From: Xiphydria camelus
Taxonomy: Eukaryota; Arthropoda; Insecta; Hymenoptera; Xiphydriidae
DNA length: 64,000 nucleotides
Direction of reading: 5' to 3'
Assembly: GCA_963678675.1 (NCBI GenBank)
Contig: OY783195.1
Location: 13,800,505-13,864,504, forward strand
The position numbers were made by a program, and so were the translations under genes. The notes under the pieces are model-generated. The model did no database searches, was not told where the DNA came from, and saw nothing but the letters and a program-made list of their open reading frames with translations. Each line of letters begins with the position of its first letter. Position 1 is the first letter of the stretch. This document shows positions 11,049 through 22,750 of this stretch, in pieces.

Positions 11049-11640
11049 CACAGGTTTACAACAAAAAAAAAGTCCGGACTATGTGACCGGACCATGGTAT
11101 TCCGAGGTATTTTTGCGTCCTGAATCCGATCCCGAGGTCATCTGAGCCCCATCACGTCAGAAAAACGAGATTTCGAAATAAATAAATAAGGAAATGGGAC
11201 TGCCCTGAGCAGCACCCAGAGCATGACTCCAAGGTTCTAAGGCCATTACGGTCAGTGCTGGGTCCACTGTCACAGTGAACGGATCGCCGGAATTGGATGC
11301 CTTGACAGGGAGATCGTAATCCGCGAGATACAACGATCATGGCAACATTTTATCCACTGGGGTGGTTCTGTGATAGTCCCCGTCGAGATTTAGGACTCCA
11401 TTCCAATGTTTGGAAGGTATTCAAGACCTAAACAGCTACCCTCCAACTCAACAGGTCGCTTGAGAAATTGTCCCGGATCCAGTTCCAAAAAATGGTCATT
11501 TTAACCTCTAAATGACCTTGAAATCTCATTTTTCTGACGTGATGGGGCTCAGATGACCTCGGGATCGGATTCAGGACGCAAAAATACCTCGGAATACCAT
11601 GGTCAAATAGTCCGGACTTTTTTTTTTGTAAACCTGTGTA
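11049..11640. mobile_element. Inverted-repeat element, about 590 bp
   Basis: Ends ACACAGGTTTAC and GTAAACCTGTGT, with about 125 bp of TIR (11049-11177 against 11518-11640). The TIR contains an A-run of variable length and GTCCGGACTAT. No coding sequence is recognised; the ORFs at 11152-11340 and 11428-11673 lie on TIR sequence. Confidence 0.75.
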
Positions 11641-12702
11641 ATTAGTAAACTCACTTCGTGCTTGGGTCTTCATTTTCTACATTTGAAGCAATTTTAACAT
11701 CATTATACATGTCTTTACGACATATCTGACAAATATATCGATCAATGTATTCTTCGAATTTTTTATTCCACTTGGCGGTAACGCGCGAGGAACAACTTAT
11801 GACGAACACAATTATGACCTTTCCTTTTCAAAGGATTACAACATTCCTTCAGTCGAACCATTTTCACTTAATGATATTGAAACACCGAACAGTTTTTACG
11901 CAAGTATACAGCACGAGCACCATCAGCAAACTGACAAGAAAACTGTGTATGTTTGCCAAACTCGGAAAATCATGTTCATGCAAGTTCAAACGGTTTTTGC
12001 TCAAGTTTGCGCGGCCATCAAGATGCCGCGGACGCCAGTAGCGGAGCGCGCCGCGCGATCTACGAGCGCACCGCGTAACAAACAATTTCGTATCTCCGGA
12101 ATGGAGAAAAAGTACAAAGTTCTCTTTGCAGATTATAAAAGGCCAACGTTTGCCGCATGAATTTATGTAAGTTCCATTCTTTTATAGCGTGAAGAACGCA
12201 TGAAAAATTGCAATTGTTTTAAAAAAATTAATGCAAAATTCATTTTTTAAAACAATTTCACCTCAAGCAAATATTTATTCGATAGTGTAAACATTGCTTT
12301 ATCAGTGTGCAAAATTTTAAGTAATTGTCTAAAGTAGTTTAAGAGAAAACGATTTTTCATTTTAATCGCGCTTCAAAGTTTGATTGTTAATAACATTAAC
12401 AAATAACGGAATTTTCACGAAATATTAATACGGTAACGTAAGTGCCATACTCCCTTCGTAATAGAGTTATTATTTTCGAAATCCGCGATTTAGTGGAAAT
12501 TTCGAGTCCGACTTGACATGGCTTGACTCAGTTGCGTTGTTGACGTTTAAACGAATTTGATGTTTCGGATGTAGAATTTGATAATGAATGAGTTATTAAA
12601 ATATTATTTTTAATGTCTATTCTGTACATATATAATACATTTTCAATATTATTATATTATAATTAATTAATAGCCTATTGAATCTATAGTTCGTTAAATA
12701 AA

Positions 12703-12916
12703 CACAAAACGTGTGGCCGCCACACGCGGAAGAAGTGAAACTTCGATATCAGTTTCTCTGAATTTGATTCCGGTGGTATTAGTTTCAATTGGCTCTATAC
12801 AAGTCTTTTACAATGCTTCTTCGTAGAGCCAATTGAAACTAATACCACCGGAATCAAATTCAGAGAAACTGATATCGAAGTTTCACTTCTTCCGCGTGTG
12901 GCGGCCACACGTTTTG
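12703..12916. repeat. 95-bp hairpin, right-arm copy
   Basis: Mirror of 5109-5322. The arms match over about 95 bases around the loop containing CTATACAAGTCTTTTACAAT. Confidence 0.9.
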
Positions 12917-13160
12917 TTTTTTTTTATGGGCACAAAATGTAGTGCAAGGAATATCATATTCACTGGATGTATTTTCACCGATATTGGATCCTCCAGGGAC
13001 TTGAAAATTTGTTACATTCTCCAGGGTTTGGGACTGGTGTTGATCTGCATTAGCAGATATAGCAATATTTGATTGTGTTAATTTAATTCTCTCTCTCCAT
13101 TTTCGACTTCGTTCTGCATCAGTTTTAGGTATTTTGTTATAAATTAATACACCCACGCAT
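12860..13160 (-). pseudogene. Mirror copy of the KTDAERSRKWRERI ORF
   Basis: Reverse complement of 4860-5166 in the outer right arm. The open frame is longer here (to 13375) only because the dinucleotide repeat upstream has a length that keeps it open. It holds no additional recognisable coding sequence. Confidence 0.45.
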
Positions 13161-15578
13161 ACACACACACACACACACAAGAATGTACAGTAATGCACGG
13201 TGGTTACTCGAAAAAGATCACGACTTCGATCGCAGACTACACGAGCTCCGTATAGCCGGCCACTTGACGCGGTAAAATCCGGAAAACTGAAAATGTGCAA
13301 ACGAAATACAAACAACTCACAAGTAACTCTGCGCCCTCTAGTCTGGCTTCTTATATATCTTACGGATACACCCAAAAAAGGGTCCTAAACGCTGGATTTA
13401 TGGTGAGACTAAACAGTCCTCTTACAATTAGTGGAGGTGCGACACTGCGTCGCCTCATAATACGAACAATAGCTTCCATCGCCCGAAGAAACACTCTCGA
13501 GCAACACAAATCTGACCCCCTCTGCACAGTCTAAACAGCGATTGATTTTTGCCTTATTCTTCTTCAGTTTCAAGTTAATAACTATAACATGTGCGATCAA
13601 GAGTAGATCTCCTCGAGGTCGTAAATCCCGAAGGCACTACTGCGTGACACGAATAGTGACCGAAAACGTAGAGTGGTGGATTTAAACCGTATCGGTTAGT
13701 TGAAATGATGTAACACTGCACTCACAATATTACTGGTGATTATATTGGATTCAAAGAGATATAGTAATTCCGTGATGTAGCCGTGGTTTACAATTAGATA
13801 CACTGAGAGGTAGTTTTGAGGGAAATGTGTGGGACTGCGAACGCATTCGTAACCCCCATTCACCAAAACATACCGCCTGCCTCGCTGTTGCGACCGATGT
13901 ACAGATGATATCTAGATTAGTGCGTTTTACTGAGGTTGCGATAATAGTGAGCCTCGCCGCGTGAGTGATAGTCGTACGGTGGCCTGGCGCTCCAGCCTCG
14001 CAAAATCGACACATGGCTTTGCCTGGCAAAGGCGATAGACGGTACGGCGTCTACGTACGGTAGAGAGCGGTGGAATGGGGCAGAGTTGAGAGCGGTGTAT
14101 TGGAGCAGGGTCGAAAGCGCTGTATGAGTGAGTCACGGCCGGAAGCGCTGGAGTGTGTGGGTTTCGTTACGGACGCGTCGTGTCGGGTGCGCGATTTTAG
14201 TACCCTCAGCATAAAAGTTTCACTTCAATAATTTATATATTCGTATCGTAGCCCAATGGAGGGGATAGCGTGGGCTAACGTGACGCGACGCGCCCTGATC
14301 GGCCAGAGGAGGGATGTCGATGACGCTGGCAAAATGGAAAAACTAAGTATCAACATTCCCCGATTGTTCATCGGCGGCATTGGACACTCCTCTCCTTTAG
14401 CCGGCTCGGATCACTTTTATGACGGTACCAGTCAAAGCGGGCACTGCGGGAGATGGCTGTTAACGAATTGTCCGTAATATTTACGACCTATGTACGCTCG
14501 GTGCGACGGAACAGACCCCGAGCTATGTCTCTTACCCCCCCCCCTCCCCCCCCACCCCCTGCGAGTATACCTGCGCTCTTTCCTATACTCTGATTTGAGC
14601 CGAGCGCGCGCGAAATTTACATTTCTTTTTTTGCTGACTGACCAGCTCCGCCCCCACATTCAGCTGACTGACTTCGTAACCTTTATTTATATGCAATATA
14701 CAAGTTGTATACCGATTTTCAACCTTATTAAATTCAAATTATTACCCCGGCAGGAACGACAACTTTGATAGCGTCCCTGAGACATATGCCCCAGCTTTCG
14801 CTTGACTGACCGCAGGATGTTTGTCTACACAACCACTGTAATAAACTATAAAAAAACTGGGCTTATTAAATTCAGAGACCTTTTTTGGCTCTGGCTCTCC
14901 GTCTACTAGCTCCGGTAAATTTCAAAGCCTTACAACCGTGATTCATGGCCGATTTTTTGCAGGTAGGGTTATACCATCGTGTTTGCAATAAAATTATCTT
15001 TATTTTCATATATACTTTAATTGGTAAGCAGATCGGTGCAAATTGCTCATATCAGCTCACCTGTTTATATAGTTTTAAGGGTAGTCTTGAGCATATTTTA
15101 TTAGCCTACCCATTCGCGATATATTCATTGACGTATTATGTTTGATAAAAAATACTTTTCATCCGGTTAGCAGATCGGTGAAGAACGTCTCTAGTTCGGA
15201 TCTTGTACTATAAAGGAAGGAAGAACCCCGTATTATGAGATGCGAGCTCGTTCATGGTAAAGGAAGCATTGAAATAATAATAAATAAATAAATAATATCA
15301 TTGAAAGACTGTTCCAAAAATGAACAATTATGGTATGCCGAATTGCCATAAAAGTGGAAAAATTCCTTTGTAGTGAGTATACAGTGTATATCATATCGCT
15401 CATGGGCTGCAATAGTGGCACAACTCAAAATTGGAATGTTCCCAAGAGACGACTTTAAAAGTTGAATTATTATATTATACAAGCGTTGACCATTTGCTGC
15501 TAGATTATGATAATTATCATAGAATGTTCACACTATTTTTTCCGTTTGAACGCGTGAATTATTCCTGAAAAAACATTA

Positions 15579-15963
15579 AATGAAGAGTGTAACTTCTAAA
15601 GGGTCTAAGTGCCAAAAAGCTGAAGTCGGGAAAATCGGCAAAAACACTTCAAAATGTTAATAAAACCACTGACATATATGTTTTATTCAGTTTTATTTGT
15701 TTATAAGACAAAATAGACAACTACAGGTTACTAACAATAAGTGCCAAAAAGCTAAAGTTGGGAAAATCGGCAAAAATAGGCAGATGCTTCAAAGGAATAT
15801 AGTCAAGCATGTCTTGCAGATTTTTGAGTTTTGAGCCTCTACGTATGCTTCTGCACATAGACCCTTTTCAGATGCATTGGGGTTTGAACTTACGACCGTT
15901 TTCAAACAAAATATATATTTTTGCAAATATGGCACTTAGACCCTTTAGAAGTTATACTCTTCA
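15579..15963. mobile_element. MITE, right-arm mirror copy
   Basis: Reverse complement of the element at 2062-2446, carried along by the outer inverted duplication, with the same TIRs and internal direct repeats. Confidence 0.7.
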
Positions 15964-16369
15964 ATTGATATAATATTATGTACTGAAGTACCAAGTGATA
16001 AACACATTTTCACGTTGTATGAGAAAAGGATTATTTCGTTTTGTACCCATTTTGTATTTCGTAAGGTACAGGCACGCCAAGTCTTTTATAGAGAAAAAGT
16101 TATGCGTATATAATAAAATCACGAGCCTCGATTGAGGGTTGCGCCAACAACTAAAAAAAGCGCAGCGCCCGCCCGACGGCAAGACTCGAGAGGCTATGTA
16201 CAAGGTGTCCTAACCACCGTGGACATATATCTCCCAAATAAGCGCGATTTCAGAACAATTTCTTTAACAAAAGTTTTACCGTTTGACTCGGTGCAGAAAA
16301 CGTACGTAATAATTTGTTCGTATCCACTTCCGGTTTCAAGAACCGGCGTACATCTTTAAGTTTTGACTT

Positions 16370-19300
16370 GGAGGGCTCAGTGCCACAGGTGCCTAACCCT
16401 CATTTTCCTGATTTTGAGATAATTAGAGGTAAAGTTAAACAAAGATTATAAAATCAGGGTGGACATAAGAGTTAAAACTATAAATTTAACGCGTTTAGAG
16501 TATCACTATCAACTAGGTTTTGCCCCAGAAATAAATTAGCCTGCAAACCTATTATATGTTATAAGTGTTCAAAGACGTAGGCAATTGTGGTCCTGAATAA
16601 AAATGCCAAAAACTTGAGCACACGTGGGTTGGGCAGAGGTTTGGCAGCTTTGGCGCTCATGAAATTAGGATAAGGAAGAACAAGATGGTTTAGGCAAAAT
16701 GATTTAAATCAAAATTTTTCAGAAAAATACATTATTTTTAATTAAATTTACGTTTGTAGGTAACAGAGTAAAAAAAATAATAGACGAAGACAATAGGTTA
16801 CCAAAAATTACAAAGCTGTTCTAAAAGAACTCTTTAACTTTCAACTCTCATGGGGCCATCTTCATCGTCAGACTCATCATTTTCTTCAGGCACTTGATTA
16901 GACACTGTCAGTTTTCGGTAAAATGAATGGTGCACAGGTGGAATAAAGTTGAGTAACGAAAGCAAATCCTTCTTCTTTTCTTTTTGTATGGCCCGCCCTT
17001 TAGGGTATAGAGTCCGTAGAATAACTTTGCGAAATTCCTCTGATGGTCGACCTCGACCAGTCCTCTTTGCAATGCTGACACATTTAAAGGTTAGGCGAGC
17101 TTCATCGTCCAAAATAGATGTTTTAAAGAAATATTTATTAGGTTCTTTCTTACGTACTTGGATTATTCTCATTTTAAGCCATTCTGCCTTTTCTTTTTCT
17201 ATTGTTACTTTTCTGTTGGTAATTTCTTCCTCCAAATTTTTGGAAGAAAAAAATTCATCCGATTTCATATCGTGAACTTGGAATTTAGGTGCCTTTTTCT
17301 TTGCATTGGCGATAATGGACGACCATTTTTCCGGAACATAAATTTCTTCATGTTGACTCTTGGCGTTTTCAATAATTGCAAAGTCACGATCACAGCTGTC
17401 GAAACTATGTCCCGGGATGAAAAATTTTTGAGTAATGACGTTAAGAGTCGGATGATTTTGAAGAGTATGAGACAGAAGCAGTAACATTTTGATGTTGCGG
17501 TTCTGGCCCCCACAGCTGTCACTGTAGAAGGTCAGTTCCTTAGCAGCTGGAGGAAGCTTATTTTTAATAAAATGAATTAGACATGATGCGACTTCTTGGG
17601 AGCCACGGGATGCCACAGTTTCAGGCCATACATTCATATGGCCTATGTTTGTTACTTCATCGTGAACGCCAAGGTTGTAAGTCCACAGCTGACGCTTATA
17701 ATATACTATCCCTGTCGTTAGGACAGGCGTAGGAAGTGTTTTCTGGAGATCAAAAACAAGTACTTGTTTTGTTCCGTTGGAGGCTTTGGCAATCTCTATG
17801 TCCTTTTTTTTCATTTCTTTAATTGTTTCAACAATTTGTAAATGAGTGTCTTTTGCAAGGAGTTAAACTGATCTCGTTCCTCTGCAGTCTTTGCCGAAGA
17901 AATTTTTATCTTATTTTCATCACAAGTTGCACACGTATCTTTGTGTGGCTTGTGGAATGAAAGATGACTGAAATCTTTTGAAAAAATATCACGGAATACA
18001 AAATCTGACACTGGTATCAAATTATTTGTTTGACACTCCGCTTTGTAGAGATCATACATTTTTGCTTTTGTCAAATACGGGGACAAATATTTAAGTTTCG
18101 TGTCCTCTTCCTGCAATAGTGGCTGTCATAATGAGGAAACCTTTCAATAAAATTGCGAACAAATTGTTTGTCGTCAGCCGAAGTGGCATTGTGAACTTTA
18201 CGTTTAGTATAATTTGGTAACGGATGTATACCTTCTTGTTGCTTTCGTTTTAAAATATTTGTGATTGTGCCATCACAAATGGAAAGTGTTGATTTAAAAA
18301 ATACTTTGCAAATAATGTGATCCACCCCTACTGAATCTCGAAGGCGATACACTCTAGTTTGTTTCTTACGTGAGATGGCGTTTTTGCTGTACGTTCTTTT
18401 GACATGCTTCACCTCAATTTGACCACTTATGTAAGCGTTCTTCTCAGTCTGGTTTAATTTATAATATGCATTGAAAATTTCTGTTTGTCGTTTGTTCGAT
18501 ATAAATGCAGAGCATTTGTAGGGGCAGTGACAAGGACTCTCTGAATTACAAGATTTAGCTGGAACTATTTTACCTCTGGCTGATAAATACTCTTCACCTC
18601 GTTGGCGTTTTGCTTTACGAACATTTTTCTTGTGATTTTCTGGGTGCCGTAACCTTTTTCCTCTTCTCTTCGACCCCTCTCCTTCCGAGCCTTCTGATCT
18701 ATTTCCCTTTTCAGGTTCTTCCTCTAGGCTGTTCAAGTTGTTTTCCGCTATGCCTGTTGGAAGAAGAAAGAAATGTAATCTATTTTACATAAGGTGAAGC
18801 AAGTTAATTACATTTTTCCAAATTAGTATACCTATCATTTTTGGGAAAAAGAGATAGTGTCCTGCCAAAAAACATGTAGAAAACTACGACTTTGAGAACA
18901 AATGCTTTCAAATACGATAGGAATCTTAATTAATATTTACTGGACGGGATAAATTCTTTGCGACAGTTGAAATTTTCTTAGCCACAATGGAACATTCCGT
19001 TGTGACAGAGAGAATTCCTGTTGTCACAAAGCATTTTTTCAAAAGGGGATTTATTAATTTGAGTCATTTTTGCCTAACCTACAATATTTTTTCAAAGGCT
19101 CAAGAAATCTCTGAAATGGGCGATAACATTAAAACTAATGAATAAAAAGTTGTATTGTTACCTGCATCATTGGTTTCCTCTTCATCCGGCTCATAATTTT
19201 CGTCATCCAAGTCATTATCGGGCTGAGAATAGGAGCTTGCTTGGCACAAAATAGGAGCACAATCACTTTCCGCCATGTTTGCTTGTTGTATAGGCAACTG

Positions 19301-19484
19301 TTGCACACAAAACTTCATAGTTTCATTAGTTGCCCAACCTTTCAACAGATGTCAGCACGTTACTGTTGCATATTGAGGTTGGGCATTTGTGGCACTAATA
19401 GAAAACGTCTAAAGGAAGAGATTCATTAAGTAAAACACAATTGGAAGATTTTGAGGGTTAGGCACCTATGGCACTGAGCCCTCC
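16370..19484 (-). mobile_element. CGGQNRN-family DNA transposon, complete ends
   Basis: The 33-bp TIRs begin GGAGGGCTCAGTGCCA and differ at one base (16370-16402 and 19452-19484). They are bounded on both sides by ACTT (16366-16369 and 19485-19488), a 4-bp target duplication. The only gene is the spliced transposase-like gene on the minus strand. The left half of the element belongs to the outer palindrome arm. A 4-bp duplication is known from Sola elements, but I assign no superfamily on this evidence. Confidence 0.9.
16834..19276 (-). pseudogene. CGGQNRN-family transposase, two exons, two frameshifts
   Basis: Probable start ATG at 19276 (MAESDCAP, context CAAACATGG). Exon 1 runs to 19162 (donor GTAAC) and is strongly acidic. 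Exon 2 starts at 18753, after a pyrimidine-rich acceptor ending CCAACAG, and runs to 16834. Exon 2 order: basic, Arg/Lys-rich region; a Cys segment (ESPCHCPYKCS); a region with CATCDENK-type Cys pair; then FDLQKTLPTP, YSDSCGGQNRN and HSFDSCDRDF, which could supply an RNase-H-like acidic triad (inference). Frameshifts lie near 18108 (one G missing) and near 17853 (one A missing). Full length would be about 680 aa. The motif matches the DUF7869-type family common in insects. Confidence 0.85.
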
Positions 19485-19503
19485 ACTTGTAACTTGTGAC
19501 GTG

Positions 19504-20281
19504 GACACTGTCGACCAGAACATCGAAAACCGCGTCCTCACTGAGTCGACATTGTCGATCGACACTGTCGACTCAGTCAGGACGCGGCAGTCGACTTGGT
19601 CGATCGACATATTTTGTCGATCGACATGTCGACTGGTTTTCCACGAGTTGTCGGTAAACATCAAAGGTAGTCGAGTCGAACGCAGAGGGTTCGGCAAGAC
19701 GAGCGGTTGTTTCGGCAGCGGTGCGATGACGGTCGGCGTACGGCGTACGGTTTTTGGCGATGCTCAAAGACCGCCCCAAAATTTTCGCTTCGTGTAGACG
19801 CTAAATTACTTGGCTCATGCTTGTGAATGCTTATTTTTTTATTCGCGTTCCGTCGCACGATAGACGGAATTCAGAATATCGGTTCGTACCGTTCGATAGC
19901 ACCGCGATCTAAATACCTCACTAGCAAACGATATATTTCGGCGAAAGCGGCAAATGCGCTTACAGTCCCGCACATTCCCCGAAAATTTTAATCGATACCG
20001 CTATGCGTGGAATACTAAATCTGTCTTGTAAAGGAGAGAATGACGAATTCAATAGATGACCGTCCGGAAAGACCAATCCAACCGGGGGCCCGTTTACGCC
20101 GAGGGTCGGAACATACCTCCGGAGGGTCGGGCCTTGTAGACCCGTCGACTCGACTACCCTTTGATGTTTACCGACAAACCAGTCGACATGCCGGTCGACA
20201 AAATCCAGTCGACAAATTCTAATCGAAAGTGTCGATCGACAGTGTCGGTCGACACTGTCGACTCAGTCAGAGGACGCGCCT
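19504..20281 (+). mobile_element. Linear half copy of the GTCGAC fold-back element
   Basis: Equivalent to about 6954-7712: it starts in the loop of palindrome A and runs outward to the AGGCGCG terminus at 20281, followed by TTA. Small differences are present, for example AGTCAGAGGACGCGC at the terminus. It lies 19 bases beyond the end of the CGGQNRN transposon. See the finding on resolution at the palindrome centre. Confidence 0.85.
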
Positions 20282-20640
20282 TTACCTACGAGTATACCTG
20301 CGCTCTTTCCTATACTCTGATTTGAAATCGCCTGCAACGCCGAGCGCGCGCGAAATTACATTTCTTTTTTTGCTGACTGACCAGCTCCGCCCCCACATTC
20401 AGCTGACTGACTTCGTAACCTTTATTTATATGCAATATATAAGTTGTATACTGATTTTCAACCTTATTAAATTCAAATTATTACCCCGGCAGGAACGGCA
20501 ACTTTGATAGCGTCCCTGAGACATATGCCCCAGCTTTCGCTTGACTGACCGCAGTATGTTTGTCTACACAACCACTGTAATAAACTATAAAAAAACTGGG
20601 CTTATTCAATTCAGAGACCTTTTTTGGCTCTGGCTCTTGG
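20282..20640 (+). repeat. Dispersed segment equivalent to 14550-14880
   Basis: Direct-orientation copy of right-arm sequence (and inverted relative to 3146-3475), including GCTGACTGACCAGCTCCGCC and CCCCGGCAGGAACG. It is the flank of the GTCGAC element insertion and is interrupted on the right by the 1.2-kb TIR element. Confidence 0.85.
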
Positions 20641-20645
20641 ACTAT

Positions 20646-21809
20646 AGCCAAGATGCGCGTACTACAGGGAAATTTGCTATAGGACGCAACGTAGGAAGTG
20701 GGCGCGACGCGACGGTTAGATGAGAGAGAGTGCGTACATGCTGCTTCCTCGTACGCGATTGACAAAGATAACACTACTAAAATGCCGAGAAAAAGCGACT
20801 ACGAGCGACTCGCTGTTTACATCCCTCAGTTTGCGGAAAAATGCGTGCTCCATTATTACATAAATATAATGTAGTGTTATCTTTTTCAATCGTTATTTTT
20901 TTCAATCAATTACTGTTGGATCCCTGGTAAAATTATTTTCGTTCAAGATTCAACTAACTTTGCATTTTTATTTTCGCCTGTCTGGAAGGGACAATTTATT
21001 ACTTTATGGCTCTTTCTCGAAAGTACAGAAAAAGGGGAAAAACGTTCTTACCGGGTTTTCGAGTGAAAGCTTTTTCCGAACATGTGATAAACAGACAGTC
21101 GAGGCGATGGCTCATGGGGTGGGTTTGTAACGCATTAAAAATATCTGAAGGTAAAGACGAAATTCTAGACTTTTCCTCTAAGTGAGATTTCATAAGTTGA
21201 AATGATAAATTGTTAAGAAAAATTCTTCTTGGAGTCTTTGCGTTGTTTAGGTTACTGTTATATAAAATCTGGGCACTCTCTCTCTTATTCCAGCAACATA
21301 CAAGTTTTTGGAAGGCTATAATATTGTATTTGTTGTAATATTGTTATAATCTTGGTAAAGATTGTTATTGTATTCATTGTTTTATAATAGAGTTTTTTTA
21401 CACCGCCAATTTGTTAATGATTTTTTATCGCTCTCTAAAAAATGTAATTTTTCTGTTTGTTTGCTGTGGTATTTTTATAGAATAGATAAAATTTATCGAA
21501 TAATTATCACTAACATATTATTATTCTGTGATAGAAATATTAATATTTCCCCATCCATATATTTAGTTGAAAATATTTGAAAAATCTTTCACATTTTAAT
21601 ATTTTATATTTAATTTAAAGTAATTAAAAGTTTACTGCCAGTACCTACTCCATTGTAGTCGCTTTTTCTCGGCATTTTAGTAGTGTTATCTTTGTCAATC
21701 GTACGAGGAAGCAGCATGTACGCACTCTCTCTCATCTAACCGTCGCGTCGCGCCCACTTCCTACGTTGCGTCCTATAGCAAATTTCCCTGTAGTACGCGC
21801 ATCTTGGCT
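20646..21809 (+). mobile_element. 1.16-kb TIR element, copy F1
   Basis: Inverted ends of about 145 bp starting AGCCAAGATGCGCGTACTAC. The interior is AT-rich with no recognisable gene (ORFs at 20999-21193 - and 21362-21580 + lack domains). It is inserted in the dispersed 300-bp segment. It is the inverted counterpart of F2. Confidence 0.85.
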
Positions 21810-22130
21810 AGCTCCGATAAATTTCAAAGCCTTACAACCGTGACTCATGACCGATTTTTTGCAGGTAGGGTTATACCATCGTGTTTGCAATAAAATTATC
21901 TTTATTTTCATATATAGTTTAATTGGTAAGCAGATCGGTGAAAATTGCTCATATCAGCTCACCTGTTTATATAGTTTAAGGGTAGTCTTGAGCATATTTT
22001 ATTAGCCTACCCATACGCGATATGTTCATTGACGTATTATGTTTGATAAAAAATACTTTTCATCCGGTAAGCAGATCGGTGAAGAACGTCTCTAGTTCGG
22101 ATCTTAGACTAGTCTAAATTTATCGGAGCT
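21810..22130 (+). repeat. Dispersed 300-bp segment, copy 3 of 4
   Basis: Matches 14908-15208 and 23375-23690. It lies exactly between F1 and F2, with CTAGCTCCGATAAATTT and its inverse at its two borders. Confidence 0.85.
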
Positions 22131-22696
22131 AGCCAAGATGCGCGTACTACAGGGAAATTTGCTATAGGACGCAACGTAGGAAGTGGGCGCGACGCGACGG
22201 TTAGATGAGAGAGAGTGCGTACATGCTGTTTCCTCATACGATTGACAAAGATAACACTACTAAAATGCCGAGAAAAAGCGACAACGATGGAGTAGGTACT
22301 GGCAGTAAAATTTTAATTACTTTAAATTAAATATAAAATATTAAAATGTGAGACAGATTTTTCAAAATATATTTTCAATTAAATATATGAAATATATTAT
22401 ATTATTAAATATATAATAATATTCATATTAAATATATAATAATATTCATATTTCTATCAGAATAATAATATATTAGTGATAATTATTCAATAAATGTTAT
22501 CTATTCTACAAAAATACCACAGCAAACTAACAGAAAAATTACATTTTTTAGAGAGTGATAAAAAATCATTAACAAATTTGCGGTGTAAAAAAACTTTATT
22601 ATAAAACAATGAATACAATAACAATCTTTACAAATATTATAACAATATTACAACAAATACAATATTATAGCCTTCCAAAAACTTGTATGTTGCTGG

Positions 22697-22750
<54 letters not shown>

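Larger units (their letters stand above)
8463..12530. repeat. Palindrome B (centre about 10496), arms 8463-9334 and 11659-12530
   Basis: Inverted arms of 872 bp; paired coordinates add up to 20993. Differences between arms are clearly more frequent than in palindrome A, for example around 8790-8830 against 12170-12200 and in the ORFs at 8908-9126 and 11864-12085. The 2.3-kb spacer (9335-11658) holds a small MITE, a Helitron fragment with minisatellite, and another inverted-repeat element. B abuts A on the left and the outer right arm on the right, with overlaps of only 1-2 bases. Confidence 0.92.
12530..18024 (-). repeat. Outer palindrome, right arm
   Basis: Reverse complement of 1-5496. Its outer portion is the 3' part of a CGGQNRN transposon that continues to 19484, beyond what can be compared inside the window. 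It repeats every ORF of the left arm on the opposite strand: 16834-17814 against 211-1191, 13927-14136 against 3888-4097, 14945-15145 against 2880-3080. These mirrored ORFs are copies of one sequence and should not be counted as separate genes. Confidence 0.95.

Noticed and set aside
1..18024. Palindrome explained purely as a hairpin-read sequencing artefact
   Set aside because: The arms differ at scattered sites and the three arm pairs differ to different degrees. It cannot be fully excluded without reads.
16370..19484. Firm assignment of the CGGQNRN element to the Sola superfamily
   Set aside because: Only the 4-bp duplication suggests it. I cannot align to Sola transposases here.
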